Assembly (NCBI GenBank): GCA_021300155.1
Contig: JAJTID010000038.1
Span: 1 to 64,000 of the forward strand
DNA: 64,000 nt
Source: Pirellula sp.
Lineage (GTDB): Bacteria; Planctomycetota; Planctomycetia; Pirellulales; Pirellulaceae
Direction of reading: 5' to 3'
Translations under genes and position numbers: made by a program
Notes under the pieces: generated by a model
Told to the model about the DNA's origin: nothing
The model's input: only the letters and a program-made list of their open reading frames with translations
Databases searched by the model: none
Shown: positions 53,904 to 63,679 of the stretch, piece after piece
How the letters are laid out: each line of letters begins with the position of its first letter
Numbering within the stretch: the stretch's first letter is position 1

Positions 53904-55043
53904 ATGCTTTCAACGCAACACAACAAAACGGGCACCAAGATTGCCATGATGGTTCTTCTTTGTTTATTGGGCGTAGAGAAGCTGTCGGCGCAGGCTATTC
54001 AGTTTGCCCCGGCCTTTGGACAAGATGAAGTCTCCATCAAGGATAACTTGGTAAGCTCGATGAAGATCGAGATCGACGCGATCCGACGAATCGCGAATCT
54101 TCCTGAGAATACTGTCAAGAAACTAAACATTGCGGCGATCCAAGCGGTTGATGCAGCCATCAAGAACAATCCACCACAGAGAATGGGGGGGCGTATGCCA
54201 CCACCGCTTCCTCGCGCAGGAGGTAAGCCGCCGAAAGTAGGTACGCTATCTGACGAAGATGAAGAGGACAAAGCAAAGAAGGAGGAAGAAGACCCCGCTG
54301 CTAATGCAAACTTTCTTCCCGGGATGTTTTCTCAGATAGACATAAGGACTGTCAAGAAACAAGAGCCATGGAAAAAGGTTCTCGCTTCATTAGATCCTGA
54401 GAAAGTCGCCGCGATCGATGCGTTTGAAAAGAAGCGAACCAAGGATCTTCGGGATTTCCGAGTGGCATCCAAAGTCCAAGAGCTAGACGACATGCTTTTG
54501 CTATCCGCATCACAACGAACAGAGTTGACGGAAATCGTGGATCGTATTTTGGGCGACCATCTCGCTCAACAACCTCGCAATAATGGAATCTTTGCAGGAG
54601 GTGCTATGGTGGTCGTAATGGCAGGACAAGCAAGCAAAGAAATACCAAAGGACGAACTCAAAAAGGTGTTGTCCGAGGTCCAGTTTGCTGAATACGAAAA
54701 CATGCTTAACCGACAAGCCCAGGGTCCGTTCAACGCCGCGATGCCTCCTGCTGGTTTCGGCAAGAACAAGAAGAACAATAATGATGATCCTCAGAGTAGT
54801 TCGCTTGGCTTTACCTTCAAGGAGAAGGAGAGTGGACTGAGCGTAGAATCGGTTACTCCGGAGTCTCGTGCGGATCAAGCAGGACTCAAGGCTGGGGATA
54901 TCATCGACGGTATCGATGGCAAACCCATCGATAACACAGTGCAACTAAAGCGAGCCATCGCGCTGAACACTTCTAAGACCTTGACCATGCAAGTGAAGCG
55001 CGAAGGTACCGATTTGAAGCTTGAGTTTCCGAGCAAGAAGTAA
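53904..55043 (+). CDS. Exported PDZ protein with helical body
   Basis: This 379-residue product has a signal peptide (IAMMVLLCLLGVEKLSAQA), a helical body with two charged segments (DEDEEDKAKKEEEDP, and a Gly/Pro/Met-rich MGGRMPPPLPRAGGK), and a C-terminal PDZ at about 300-375 (LGFTFKEKESGLSVESVTPESRADQAGLKAGDIIDGIDG). It contains no protease motif. It starts 47 bases after the DUF4175 gene and ends three bases before the next gene, so it belongs to the same transcript. It may present clients or bind the C-termini of partner proteins. Confidence 0.8.
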   Translation: MLSTQHNKTGTKIAMMVLLCLLGVEKLSAQAIQFAPAFGQDEVSIKDNLVSSMKIEIDAIRRIANLPENTVKKLNIAAIQAVDAAIKNNPPQRMGGRMPPPLPRAGGKPPKVGTLSDEDEEDKAKKEEEDPAANANFLPGMFSQIDIRTVKKQEPWKKVLASLDPEKVAAIDAFEKKRTKDLRDFRVASKVQELDDMLLLSASQRTELTEIVDRILGDHLAQQPRNNGIFAGGAMVVVMAGQASKEIPKDELKKVLSEVQFAEYENMLNRQAQGPFNAAMPPAGFGKNKKNNNDDPQSSSLGFTFKEKESGLSVESVTPESRADQAGLKAGDIIDGIDGKPIDNTVQLKRAIALNTSKTLTMQVKREGTDLKLEFPSKK

Positions 55044-55046
55044 CCT

Positions 55047-56117
55047 ATGAGGCTAACATATCAACTTTGCAGCATAGCAGTTTGCCTTTATGTCCTGAGC
55101 AACTGCCTGTTGGCAAAGGGGCAAAGCGTTCGATCAGGTATCGACGTACCAGCCGATGTCGAGCGCATCTCGAGCGCTGCCGTCGAGTGGCTAGCCAAGA
55201 ATCAAACAAAGGCCGGGAATTGGGACGGTGGACAAGACAGTCACAATGCCGAATCGGGAAACTGCGGAGTGACAGGACTGTGCGTAATGGCTTTCCTGTC
55301 CACGGGAATCGACCCGAACTTTGGCGAGTACGGCACCAACATTCGAGCAGCCCTTCGCCACATGATCGCTAGCCAAGATCCCAAAACAGGTTATTTACCC
55401 AACAGCATGTATCATCATGGTTTCGCGATGCTGGCATTGGCTGAGGCGTATGGAGCAGTCGACGAAGAATTGCTTTGGTCCGACCCCGAGATTGATATCC
55501 CCAAGGATCGACGAAGGACCCTTGGAGAAGCCCTCCATCTCGCCGTTCGATGCGCAGTCACGTCGCAAGAAAACAATCCGTGGAAAGCTTGGAGATATCG
55601 GCCCGAATCACGGGATGCGGATACTTCTGTTACGGGTGCTGTCCTCGTCGGATTGTTCGCCGCGAGGAACGCAGGCATCAAAGTTCCTGACTCCAACATC
55701 GACGATGCGTTAGTTTACATGCGCGAGGTCACCGGAAAACGAGGAGACGTGAACTATACGCCGGGATTTAGTATGGGGACAGGTACAAACCTCCCCGCAA
55801 TCGCTTGCTTGGTTTACACGATTAGTAAACATCAAGATTGGCCGGAGTACCGCGCTGTTTCTGCTCTCGTAAAGTCGAACCGTGAAGTCGTCGATCCTAG
55901 CTATCCTCACTACAACATGTATTACATGTCACAAGCGTTGTTCCAATCCGACTTTGATTCATGGACTAAATGGAATCAAATCACGACTCGACGTCTCCGA
56001 CGTGAACAAAACAAAGATGGTAGTTTTGACTCAAACCATGGACAACCCTACGGCACTGCGATGTCGGTGTTGGCTCTAGCTCTCAATTATCGTTTTTTAC
56101 CCATTTATGAACGTTAG
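55047..56117 (+). CDS. Exported prenyltransferase/squalene-oxidase-fold (alpha-alpha barrel) protein
   Basis: A signal peptide (LCSIAVCLYVLSNCLLAKG) is followed by repeated helical units of the terpene-cyclase type: AVEWLAKNQTKAGNWDGG, HMIASQDPKTGYLP, WRYRPESRDADTSVTGAVLVGLF and LRREQNKDGSFDSNHGQPYGTAMSVLALAL. Such exported proteins in planctomycetes are not true cyclases as far as known, because the DxDD motif is absent; DADT is the nearest. It overlaps the next gene by 11 bases and lies three bases after the PDZ gene. A binding role is likely. Confidence 0.82.
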   Translation: MRLTYQLCSIAVCLYVLSNCLLAKGQSVRSGIDVPADVERISSAAVEWLAKNQTKAGNWDGGQDSHNAESGNCGVTGLCVMAFLSTGIDPNFGEYGTNIRAALRHMIASQDPKTGYLPNSMYHHGFAMLALAEAYGAVDEELLWSDPEIDIPKDRRRTLGEALHLAVRCAVTSQENNPWKAWRYRPESRDADTSVTGAVLVGLFAARNAGIKVPDSNIDDALVYMREVTGKRGDVNYTPGFSMGTGTNLPAIACLVYTISKHQDWPEYRAVSALVKSNREVVDPSYPHYNMYYMSQALFQSDFDSWTKWNQITTRRLRREQNKDGSFDSNHGQPYGTAMSVLALALNYRFLPIYER

Positions 56118-58578
56118 AACTATATCCATATGTATCGGAGGCCTGTTCGCACTAAGCAGTTTCGGACTACCCTTCGTCCGTTCTCAGGATCGAGATAACA
56201 CTTCAAGGCCTGCTGTCAATGTAGAGTGGCGAAACGGTGACATTCTACCGGCTGAGCTACTTGCCATGGACCAAAAGACCATTCGGTTGCAATCCAGGCT
56301 GTTTTTGGAACCGATTGTCATTGATCGCAGCGAGATTCGTTCGCTCCGATTCGTCAAACCCTTGAAATCGGATCGTGAATCTGGGAATGTCATTCTATCG
56401 ATGACTAATGGGAATAAGCTTCGTGGCACGATAACTCAGGATAACAAAGACTCTCCCTTTCTCGAGTTCATGGACGATGTCATTGGGAAACTGCAAGTCC
56501 CAAAGAAATTCATCCAACAAAACTCTAGTTCGAGTACGGCCCTCTATGAATGGAATGGAAGCACTGAGCCATGGGTGAGCCCCAATTCAGATCCATTATC
56601 CTGGGTCGTAGACGATCTAGGATGCTTCGCGAGCAAAGCATCCAATCAATCGGCTCTCTTGCCACTTGCAATCAAAGGTTCCTTTGCGATTGAAGCGACT
56701 TTGCATTCACCCTGGCGTCCTGACTTCGTACTTTCGTTTGGCAAAGATCCCGAAGAGTCAATCCGTGTCGAGACGATTGAAAAATCGCTTATCATCGGAA
56801 CTTCCACCGACTTTGAAGTCGTTGAAGATTTGCCGAGCAAGGGATGGACATACACGTTTCGCCTCGAATGGAATGATGAAAAACGCGAGCTGTCAATTTT
56901 GCAGATGAGCGAAAAAAAGCCAGATGAAACAGCAATAGTAACGAAAAGTACTCGTTCAGAAAACGTCGAAGGAATCTTCCTGACCAATCGCGGCTCTTCA
57001 CTTCGACTAGAGAAGTTGCGTTTATTCAACACATTGACGAGAGAAAACGAAGAGACTCAGGTAGCGAATGTTCCTTCGAATGCGAAGAGCGATCAGCAAC
57101 TAGCAGCAGATGATAGTTCATGGTGCACGCTTCGTTTTGCAAACAACACAGTTATCACAGGGAACGTTCTCAGTTTTCGGGAAGGTTTCTTTACGATTGA
57201 AAACGAATTCATTCAGAATGCGGCGATTCACTTCACGTCACAACAATTAGTAAAGCTGGACCAGCCTATAGCGCCAGCAAACGTATCTCGACCGCATAAG
57301 CTCAGACTCGGTACGAATGCAATCCTCGGAGAATGTACCATTCGGGGAGGAATGAACCCGATCCTCTGGAAATGTGTTGGGCAAGATTTGCCAGTCCCCC
57401 TTTCGACCGATTTGCCAGCCACGATTCAGTACGACTTGAATCCAAAACAACGCCCCAGTGGTTCTCAGTTTCCGGATATTGTCTATGCAACGAATGGTGA
57501 CAATCTGCCAGCGAGCTTGTTGAAGATGCGGGAACAACAGATAGAGATCGACTTACCATTTATTTCCGGATGTCGAATCGGAACATCCCATCTGCAAGCT
57601 ATTGAGCTCGCATGTAAGGGCAAACGGCTGGAACACGGTTTTACGAAAGAGTCTCGGGAGCAACTACTATCGTTTCCTCGCGGAACTGAACTATCGCTTT
57701 ACCCCCATGCGCTCGTGGGAAAGAATGATGACTTGTTGCGTGGCATGATCATGAGTATTTCGCCTACGGCAATCGAGATGGATGTGAAACTTGAGCCGTG
57801 TCTTATAGGTCGCGATGCTGTCAATGCGATCGTCTTCCTGCCGATCGCATCGTTAGATTCCAAGAGCAACGAAAACGAACGCAAAGTAAAGGACAACGAA
57901 GAGGATTCGATTACCCTCTCGCTTACCAATGGATTTCGAATCTCAGCAAATATACTGAACGTAGAAGACACAACTCTAAAGTGCCGATCTTCCTGGTTGG
58001 GCGACTTTGATATCTCGACGGAATGGATCTCCGCATTGTCGTTTGGCTCGGTGACTGTTAGCGAATCGTCACTGTACGCGAATTGGGAAGTGAAGACACT
58101 TCGTGATCCGGCGTGGCTTGAAACTCCGAAAAATGAACAAGCGAAATCACTGTTGGGAACAGTGGTAGAACCATTTTCACTATCGACACTTCAAGGTGAG
58201 ACATGGAATTTGCAAGACCACGCGGGTAAAGTCATTATTCTCGATTTTTGGGCGACATGGTGTGGACCATGCGTCAAATCCCTTCCCGAGTATCTTTCTG
58301 TCGCTAGCAAGTACAACACGAACGATGTTGTTTTTCTTGGCGTGAACGCGACAGAAACGCCAGAGGTTGTGCGAGAGTTTGTGTCGAGGCAGAAACTGGA
58401 CGCCTTTGATACGCTATTTGATTTTGATGGTGAACTGACCAGAAAGATGCAAGTGAATGGGATCCCGCATACTGTCGTGATCGGGCCAACGGGCACCATC
58501 GAACACGTGCATGTCGGTTATTCCAAAAACGCGTCGAAGGAACTCGACACCAAAATCAACAATTTCCTTAGAAAGTAG
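56107..58578 (+). CDS. Multi-repeat protein fused to a TlpA-type thioredoxin domain
   Basis: An N-terminal signal peptide (about 1-26) leads to repeated 40-50-residue units with the pattern N-G-D-x-L-x-A/G-x-L...T-I...I...I-x-x-L at about 39-82, 95-138, 340-385, 398-440, 458-502, 530-578 and 600-648. A LamG-like beta sandwich lies between units two and three (about 165-305). The C-terminus is a TlpA thioredoxin (684-823) with Cys719-Gly-Pro-Cys722 and the cis-Pro787 in VNGIPHTVV. It should reduce or exchange disulfides outside the cytoplasm, perhaps of partners in this operon. Last gene of the run. Confidence 0.86.
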   Translation: MNVRTISICIGGLFALSSFGLPFVRSQDRDNTSRPAVNVEWRNGDILPAELLAMDQKTIRLQSRLFLEPIVIDRSEIRSLRFVKPLKSDRESGNVILSMTNGNKLRGTITQDNKDSPFLEFMDDVIGKLQVPKKFIQQNSSSSTALYEWNGSTEPWVSPNSDPLSWVVDDLGCFASKASNQSALLPLAIKGSFAIEATLHSPWRPDFVLSFGKDPEESIRVETIEKSLIIGTSTDFEVVEDLPSKGWTYTFRLEWNDEKRELSILQMSEKKPDETAIVTKSTRSENVEGIFLTNRGSSLRLEKLRLFNTLTRENEETQVANVPSNAKSDQQLAADDSSWCTLRFANNTVITGNVLSFREGFFTIENEFIQNAAIHFTSQQLVKLDQPIAPANVSRPHKLRLGTNAILGECTIRGGMNPILWKCVGQDLPVPLSTDLPATIQYDLNPKQRPSGSQFPDIVYATNGDNLPASLLKMREQQIEIDLPFISGCRIGTSHLQAIELACKGKRLEHGFTKESREQLLSFPRGTELSLYPHALVGKNDDLLRGMIMSISPTAIEMDVKLEPCLIGRDAVNAIVFLPIASLDSKSNENERKVKDNEEDSITLSLTNGFRISANILNVEDTTLKCRSSWLGDFDISTEWISALSFGSVTVSESSLYANWEVKTLRDPAWLETPKNEQAKSLLGTVVEPFSLSTLQGETWNLQDHAGKVIILDFWATWCGPCVKSLPEYLSVASKYNTNDVVFLGVNATETPEVVREFVSRQKLDAFDTLFDFDGELTRKMQVNGIPHTVVIGPTGTIEHVHVGYSKNASKELDTKINNFLRK

Positions 58579-58754
58579 TCGCTTCTATCGACTTCAGTTT
58601 GTATGACGCATTGCGGGGACACAGTTATTTGCGAATTTACCCTCCGTTGGAGGAGATGTTTTGCGGGTTGGAATCTGCTCAAATACGAAGGTCAGCTGAT
58701 GGATTGGTTACCAGTTCCGTTGCCCAGGAGACTCGCCATGGCACGCATCATCGC

Positions 58755-59289
58755 GAAGCCGCTCGTCGTTGGCTTATGATTTGTCCGAAACGAAGGGACA
58801 AGAACGGGCTTGCTTTCGAACCGAACGAATCCATTCTCAGCAATCCCGTAACATGGAAGACCGTTCGTCTGCGTCTAAGCGATGTTTCTTGGTGGACGCG
58901 TACAATTGTGCCAGAAAATCGCCAAGCAACAGACGCCCCATCCTAGTACTGGACCCGATAGTTTCTTAGCTCCGATCATGCTGGATTCGACGAAAGACAG
59001 TGAAGGCCTCAAGCCAGGTCGATACAAGAAGCGTTGTAGCGAAAAAGGGGTGTTACCATTGTCTAGCCTCGACTATTTGCAACTGCCAGATTTGACCGCT
59101 CGCATGCAGAGATCGGACAAACGAGGCTACACACCGCGTGATTTGCCCCCGCTTTTAGAGCGGTTGGGAATCGATACTGAGCGATGGCGAATGTTAATGA
59201 AGGATTTCGGTCGTTCCTGTTGCAGTAGATCAACTTGGACACGACAATCGTTTTCGTTGGGTAGCGTCTCATTGCAAGGTTTGGAATGA
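58755..59289 (+). pseudogene. Decayed REP-associated tyrosine transposase
   Basis: Two frames carry fragments that I recognise from a planctomycete Y1/REP-associated transposase of about 330 residues. Frame one (about 58755-58923) reads ARRWLMICPKRRDKNGLAF and RLRLSDVSWW. Frame two (about 58890-59289) begins with LCQKIAKQ and continues with RCSEKGVLPLSSLDYLQL, ARMQRSDKRGYTPRDLPP and LERLGIDTERWRM. The N-terminal HUH catalytic part and the central RFWQDRY-type region are missing, so there is a frameshift, an internal deletion and 5' loss. It is inactive and fills most of an otherwise gene-free gap. Confidence 0.72.
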
Positions 59290-59347
59290 TCAACCGTGAA
59301 GTGCCCGCTGTCGTCCGTTGCAAGCTATGCATCAATATTGCGGGCTT

Positions 59348-60277
59348 TTAAGCATTCACGGGCAAGTAAGTAACTTGAATCGAATGCTGCAATCGTTCCA
59401 GTGGATCGCCGTAGCGATATTCGAATTCAACCTTAAGATTCTGACCGAGTGTAATGGGTGAAGGGTCTTGCAATGGGACAATCAAAAACTGATTCGACCA
59501 CACCGGAGATTCTCCGTTTGCTTCAACGGATAGAAAGTTCTGCGTCACAAACCGAATTGCGGATAGAAACCCATTGGACTGTGCGTTGATGATACCACTC
59601 CAGCGAATGGAGTCCGAGAACAGCTCATCATAGAAGAGATGTTCGTAGTCAATCAAAGGTGACAATTCATGCAATCCATCGTTTGCGTAAAGATCGGGGT
59701 TCTGGAAAATTGGCAATGGTGCGTAATATCCATCAAATTCGAACGGATGATCAATCAGTTGCAGCATCAATCGTGACGCTTCGGGAAAAAACCGTGGCAG
59801 TGGCTCGTTCCAATGGTTCTGGTAGTTTTGCTTAAACGCAGTTATGACCTCGGTCTGTTTCTCGCGTAACAATCCGACATGCAGCATTTCGCAAATGACA
59901 GCATCGACTGGCTTGTCAGGAATGTATTTGCTAGCATCCTGCAGCACGACTTCAATCTGATTCGAAAGTCCGTTCTCGCGAATCGCGTTTTGCGCGAAAG
60001 CCGCAAGTTGCGGATTGCGTTCCACGCATGTGACTGTTGTACCTAACCTAGCAGCAAAACTCGATAGAATGCCGGTTCCCCCGCCGAGTTCTACGACATG
60101 CATCCCGGGCTGGAGATGCAGTTCCATTGCGCCGCGAAATGCCGCAAGTCGCTGTCGATCTTGCAGCATTTGGAAATGGTAATGGAGTGGAATAAACTGC
60201 CCGAGGACATTCGATTCTAATTCAACTCGCCGATTCGATTCAACTTTCAACGCAGGAACCGAATTGGAAGTTGCCAT
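59348..60277 (-). CDS. PRMT-like class I methyltransferase
   Basis: The product has motif I VVELGGGTGILSSFAARLG, motif post-I VTCVERNP, and a double-Glu-type loop ICEMLHVGLLREKQ that resembles the arginine-methyltransferase loop SExMGxxLxxE. A C-terminal beta barrel-like half (from about 180) ends with GDPLERLQHSIQVTYLPV. Bacterial proteins of this type are predicted to methylate proteins or small molecules, and no substrate is known here. ATG 60277 starts MATSNSV, which is preferred over a frame 42 bases longer. No operon partner is evident. Confidence 0.78.
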   Translation of the reverse strand: MATSNSVPALKVESNRRVELESNVLGQFIPLHYHFQMLQDRQRLAAFRGAMELHLQPGMHVVELGGGTGILSSFAARLGTTVTCVERNPQLAAFAQNAIRENGLSNQIEVVLQDASKYIPDKPVDAVICEMLHVGLLREKQTEVITAFKQNYQNHWNEPLPRFFPEASRLMLQLIDHPFEFDGYYAPLPIFQNPDLYANDGLHELSPLIDYEHLFYDELFSDSIRWSGIINAQSNGFLSAIRFVTQNFLSVEANGESPVWSNQFLIVPLQDPSPITLGQNLKVEFEYRYGDPLERLQHSIQVTYLPVNA

Positions 60278-60388
60278 AGGAATCCATCCCATATTCCGAG
60301 AGTCGTATAGCTGCAACACGGAACTACTGGATTCACATGTTGCTAGAAAACATGACTCTAGCGACTCTCGCTGGATAACGCTAGATGG

Positions 60389-63300
60389 TTACTTCCACTT
60401 GGGTATTGCGCGACCAGGAGTCCATGGTGCTCCCAATTCATCCAATCGCTTGAGCATGGCAGGTATATCTGTTTCAAGCAATTGCTTTAACTCGACCATT
60501 GCTGCTTCGAACTCCTCGCCGGCAATTTCGAATTGGCGTCGGTGTGTGCCTGTTGGGCCAGTCGTGCTTCCCATCGCACCCATCATCGCGTTCATCAAAC
60601 GCCCTTGAAGCCCAGGCATCGAGTCTTCGTTACGTCGTTCTCGCGTTGTATCGCCCGTGAACTTCTCCATCACGTCCAGCATTCGAACCTGTAATGCCCG
60701 GATATCCTTCCATAATGTGGGATCGACTTCCGACGCGGATTTCGTCAATGCCTCAATTGCGGCTAACTGCTCGCTCGCTTCGGATGCACTTTGAGTAGCA
60801 GCCGTAACAGCATTAGCCAGTTTTAGAACTTGCTTGGAGAACTCGTTGATCGCCGCGCGGTTGACCTCCGAAGTGTCACCAAAAGTTAGCGGTTCGATTT
60901 CGAACTCGGTCTTGGGAATGACTTCTGTAACGACGCCCTCTACCATTTGAGCAACCTCGACGGTGTACTTTCCTGGAACCGCCAATGGGCCACCGCCTCC
61001 GCCACCGCGTCGTCCGCCTCCTCCGCCACCGGCTCGGAAGTCCCAACTAGCCCGAACCATGCCTTTGTCGGTAGATGTTGGGATCTTTCGTACAACGGTT
61101 CCTGCAGCATCTCGAATCACGAGCCACCGAGTCGGAGCGACTTCGCGATCTTCCTCCTTGAGAGCTTCCCAGCTAGGATACGGAACGTCTTTCTTGGCAG
61201 CGCTCAGTTCTCGATCCTTCTTGAGGCGTTCTCCCTTTTTGGACTTCAGTTCTTCCTTCAGATGGAATGTAAAGATCGTGCCATAGGTTGGATTGGGAGC
61301 TGTAAAGAAATTCGCGCCTTGGAAGGCTCGGCCGAAAGAACCCATCGGGCTGGTTTGTTGATACATCAACCCCTTCTTGATACTAAACATTTTGTTTGTC
61401 TCGAGAAGCTCGGGCTTCAGTTCTCGAAGAGGTGAATAGTCATCGAGAATAAAAAACCCTCTACCAAAAGAAGCCAGGACAAGATCATCCTCGCGGCGTT
61501 GGATTTCCAAATCTCGAATGGCGATAGTCGGCAAACCTGACGTAAGAGCGATCCACTTCTCTCCACCATCTACAGTGAAGTAGCATCCGAATTCCGTTCC
61601 GCAGAACATGAGTTTCGGATTCACATGATCCTGCTTCAAACAGTAAACACTTCCACGCTGAGGTAGATCGCCGGTGATTTCTTGCCATGTCTTGCCACGA
61701 TCGGAAGACCTGAGAATGTAGGGTTTGAAGTCGCCACGTTTGTGATTATTGATAGCGACATAGACTGTGTTTGCATCGAAAAGATCGGCTTCGATATCGT
61801 TGATGTACCCGAACTCAGGTACATCGAGTGTTCCGAAACGATCTACTTTTCGCCAGTTGAGACCGGCATCTTCGCTAACCTGAACCAATCCGTCGTCGGT
61901 ACCGACGTACAACAAGCCCTCGGCTTTCGTCGATTCATCCATTGACACAATATTGCCATAGAGTGAAGTCGACGTGTTTTTCGCTACGGCATCGACACCC
62001 CAAACACGTCCCATGACTTTGAGTTTGTTTCGATCGATTTGCCGAGTGAGATCTGGGCTGACGGCATTCCAATTGTCACCTCGATCATCGCTTCGGAAAA
62101 GGATTTGCGATGCATAGTAGATTCGTTTGGAATTGTGAGGAGAAATGAAAAGCGGAGAATCCCAGTTCCATCGCAACGGTGGTCCTTGCTTCGCTTCTTG
62201 CGGTTTGATATCGACTCGCTCACCCGTCTTGCGATTGTACCGAACGAGCCCACCGTATTGCCATTGAGAGTAGACGGTATCGGGATCGGTCGGATCAACA
62301 GCTGGTTCGAAGCCGTCGCCAAAGACGGTGATGAACCAGTCGCTATTTCGAATACCATGCGAATTGTTGGTTCGCGAAGGGCCCCCTTGTGTCGCATTGT
62401 CTTGGGTGCCTCCGTACACATAGTAAAAGGGTTTGTCGTTCGAGACTGCTACTTTATAGAACTGCGTGAGCGGTAAATTCTGTTTGAAGTCGTATGTCTT
62501 GCCCCGATCCCACGACTCATAGAGTCCGCCATCGCAACCAACGATCAAGTGGTTTACATCCGTCGGATCGATGATGAGCGCATGATTGTCGACGTGCTTG
62601 TCATCTTCTCCCGCCTGGGTAAAAGTCTTCCCGCCATCTTCGCTCACCATGAGATTGGTGTCGAGAGAATAGATTCGGTCTACACTATGAGGGCAACAAA
62701 CGATTTCGTTGTAGTATTGTGGTCCATTCGAGACATAGCTGCTCATCTTTTCCCATGTTTCCCCATGATTCACGCTTCGAAAGAATCCCCCCTTTCCTTC
62801 GGTGGCTTCAACGATTGCGTAAACGACTTCCGGGTTGACCGGAGAAATGTCTAATCCAATCTTGCCTAGATCCCCCCCTGGGAGGCCGCGACTGGCTTTC
62901 TTCCATGTGGTACCACCATCGGTCGATTTGTAGATCGTCGATTCAGGTCCACCGTCGATCAATACCCAGGTATGTCGGCGGCGTTGATACGAAGATGCGT
63001 ACATGATGTTCGGGTTGGATGGGTCGATATGAACCTCGTTAATTCCAGTCATCGGGCTGATGTCGAGAACTTTGGTCCAGTTCTTGCCGCCATCTGTTGT
63101 TTTGTACAGCCCGCGGTCTCCGCCGTCTTTCCACAGAGGGCCCTGTGCTGCAACAAAGACGGTGTTTCCGTCTTTCGGATGAATCGCAATCATCCCGATG
63201 TGCTCGCTGTTCTCCAATCCGACTCGCGCAAAGGATTGGCCACCATCGGTTGACTTGTAGAGACCGTCACCGTAAGCAACGCTGCGCTGCGAGTTGTTCT

Positions 63301-63679
63301 CTCCTGTACCGACCCAAACCGTGTGTCGGTCGTGTGGGCTGACGGCAACGCAACCGATCGAATAAGAGCCATATCCGTCAAATATCGGTGTGAATGAAAC
63401 GCCAGCGTTGGTCGTCTTCCATACGCCTCCGGATGAAGCAGCGACGTACCATGTGGAGCGAGACGTTGGGTCGACCGCGATATCACCAATTCGACCTGAC
63501 ATCAATGCGGGGCCGATGCCTCTAAACTTGAGAGGGCTGACGAAGCCGGAATTGATCCCCGGCATAGTCTCTTTGGGGACGTCGGAGTCCTGTGCCAGTG
63601 CAGCACTTTGCGTCCATCCGATTGCCCCGAATCCCAGCACTAAAAGCGAACCTCGGCTCCAGAATCTTCTAAGCATCAT
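60389..63679 (-). CDS. Large exported VPS10/BNR-repeat protein
   Basis: This 1096-residue protein has a signal peptide (LLVLGFGAIGWTQSAALAQ) and many beta-propeller units of the sortilin/BNR type with Asp-box motifs (STDGGQSF, TTDGGKNW, SSDRGKTW, SEDGGKTF, SDDRGDNW). A Gly-rich run at about residue 890 and a C-terminal helical part follow. It is about the length of the planctomycete glycosyl-hydrolase-like or sortilin-like exported proteins; catalytic residues of sialidases are not evident. It probably binds a protein or glycan outside the cell. Leftward, with 111 bases to the methyltransferase. Confidence 0.85.
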   Translation of the reverse strand: MMLRRFWSRGSLLVLGFGAIGWTQSAALAQDSDVPKETMPGINSGFVSPLKFRGIGPALMSGRIGDIAVDPTSRSTWYVAASSGGVWKTTNAGVSFTPIFDGYGSYSIGCVAVSPHDRHTVWVGTGENNSQRSVAYGDGLYKSTDGGQSFARVGLENSEHIGMIAIHPKDGNTVFVAAQGPLWKDGGDRGLYKTTDGGKNWTKVLDISPMTGINEVHIDPSNPNIMYASSYQRRRHTWVLIDGGPESTIYKSTDGGTTWKKASRGLPGGDLGKIGLDISPVNPEVVYAIVEATEGKGGFFRSVNHGETWEKMSSYVSNGPQYYNEIVCCPHSVDRIYSLDTNLMVSEDGGKTFTQAGEDDKHVDNHALIIDPTDVNHLIVGCDGGLYESWDRGKTYDFKQNLPLTQFYKVAVSNDKPFYYVYGGTQDNATQGGPSRTNNSHGIRNSDWFITVFGDGFEPAVDPTDPDTVYSQWQYGGLVRYNRKTGERVDIKPQEAKQGPPLRWNWDSPLFISPHNSKRIYYASQILFRSDDRGDNWNAVSPDLTRQIDRNKLKVMGRVWGVDAVAKNTSTSLYGNIVSMDESTKAEGLLYVGTDDGLVQVSEDAGLNWRKVDRFGTLDVPEFGYINDIEADLFDANTVYVAINNHKRGDFKPYILRSSDRGKTWQEITGDLPQRGSVYCLKQDHVNPKLMFCGTEFGCYFTVDGGEKWIALTSGLPTIAIRDLEIQRREDDLVLASFGRGFFILDDYSPLRELKPELLETNKMFSIKKGLMYQQTSPMGSFGRAFQGANFFTAPNPTYGTIFTFHLKEELKSKKGERLKKDRELSAAKKDVPYPSWEALKEEDREVAPTRWLVIRDAAGTVVRKIPTSTDKGMVRASWDFRAGGGGGGRRGGGGGGPLAVPGKYTVEVAQMVEGVVTEVIPKTEFEIEPLTFGDTSEVNRAAINEFSKQVLKLANAVTAATQSASEASEQLAAIEALTKSASEVDPTLWKDIRALQVRMLDVMEKFTGDTTRERRNEDSMPGLQGRLMNAMMGAMGSTTGPTGTHRRQFEIAGEEFEAAMVELKQLLETDIPAMLKRLDELGAPWTPGRAIPKWK

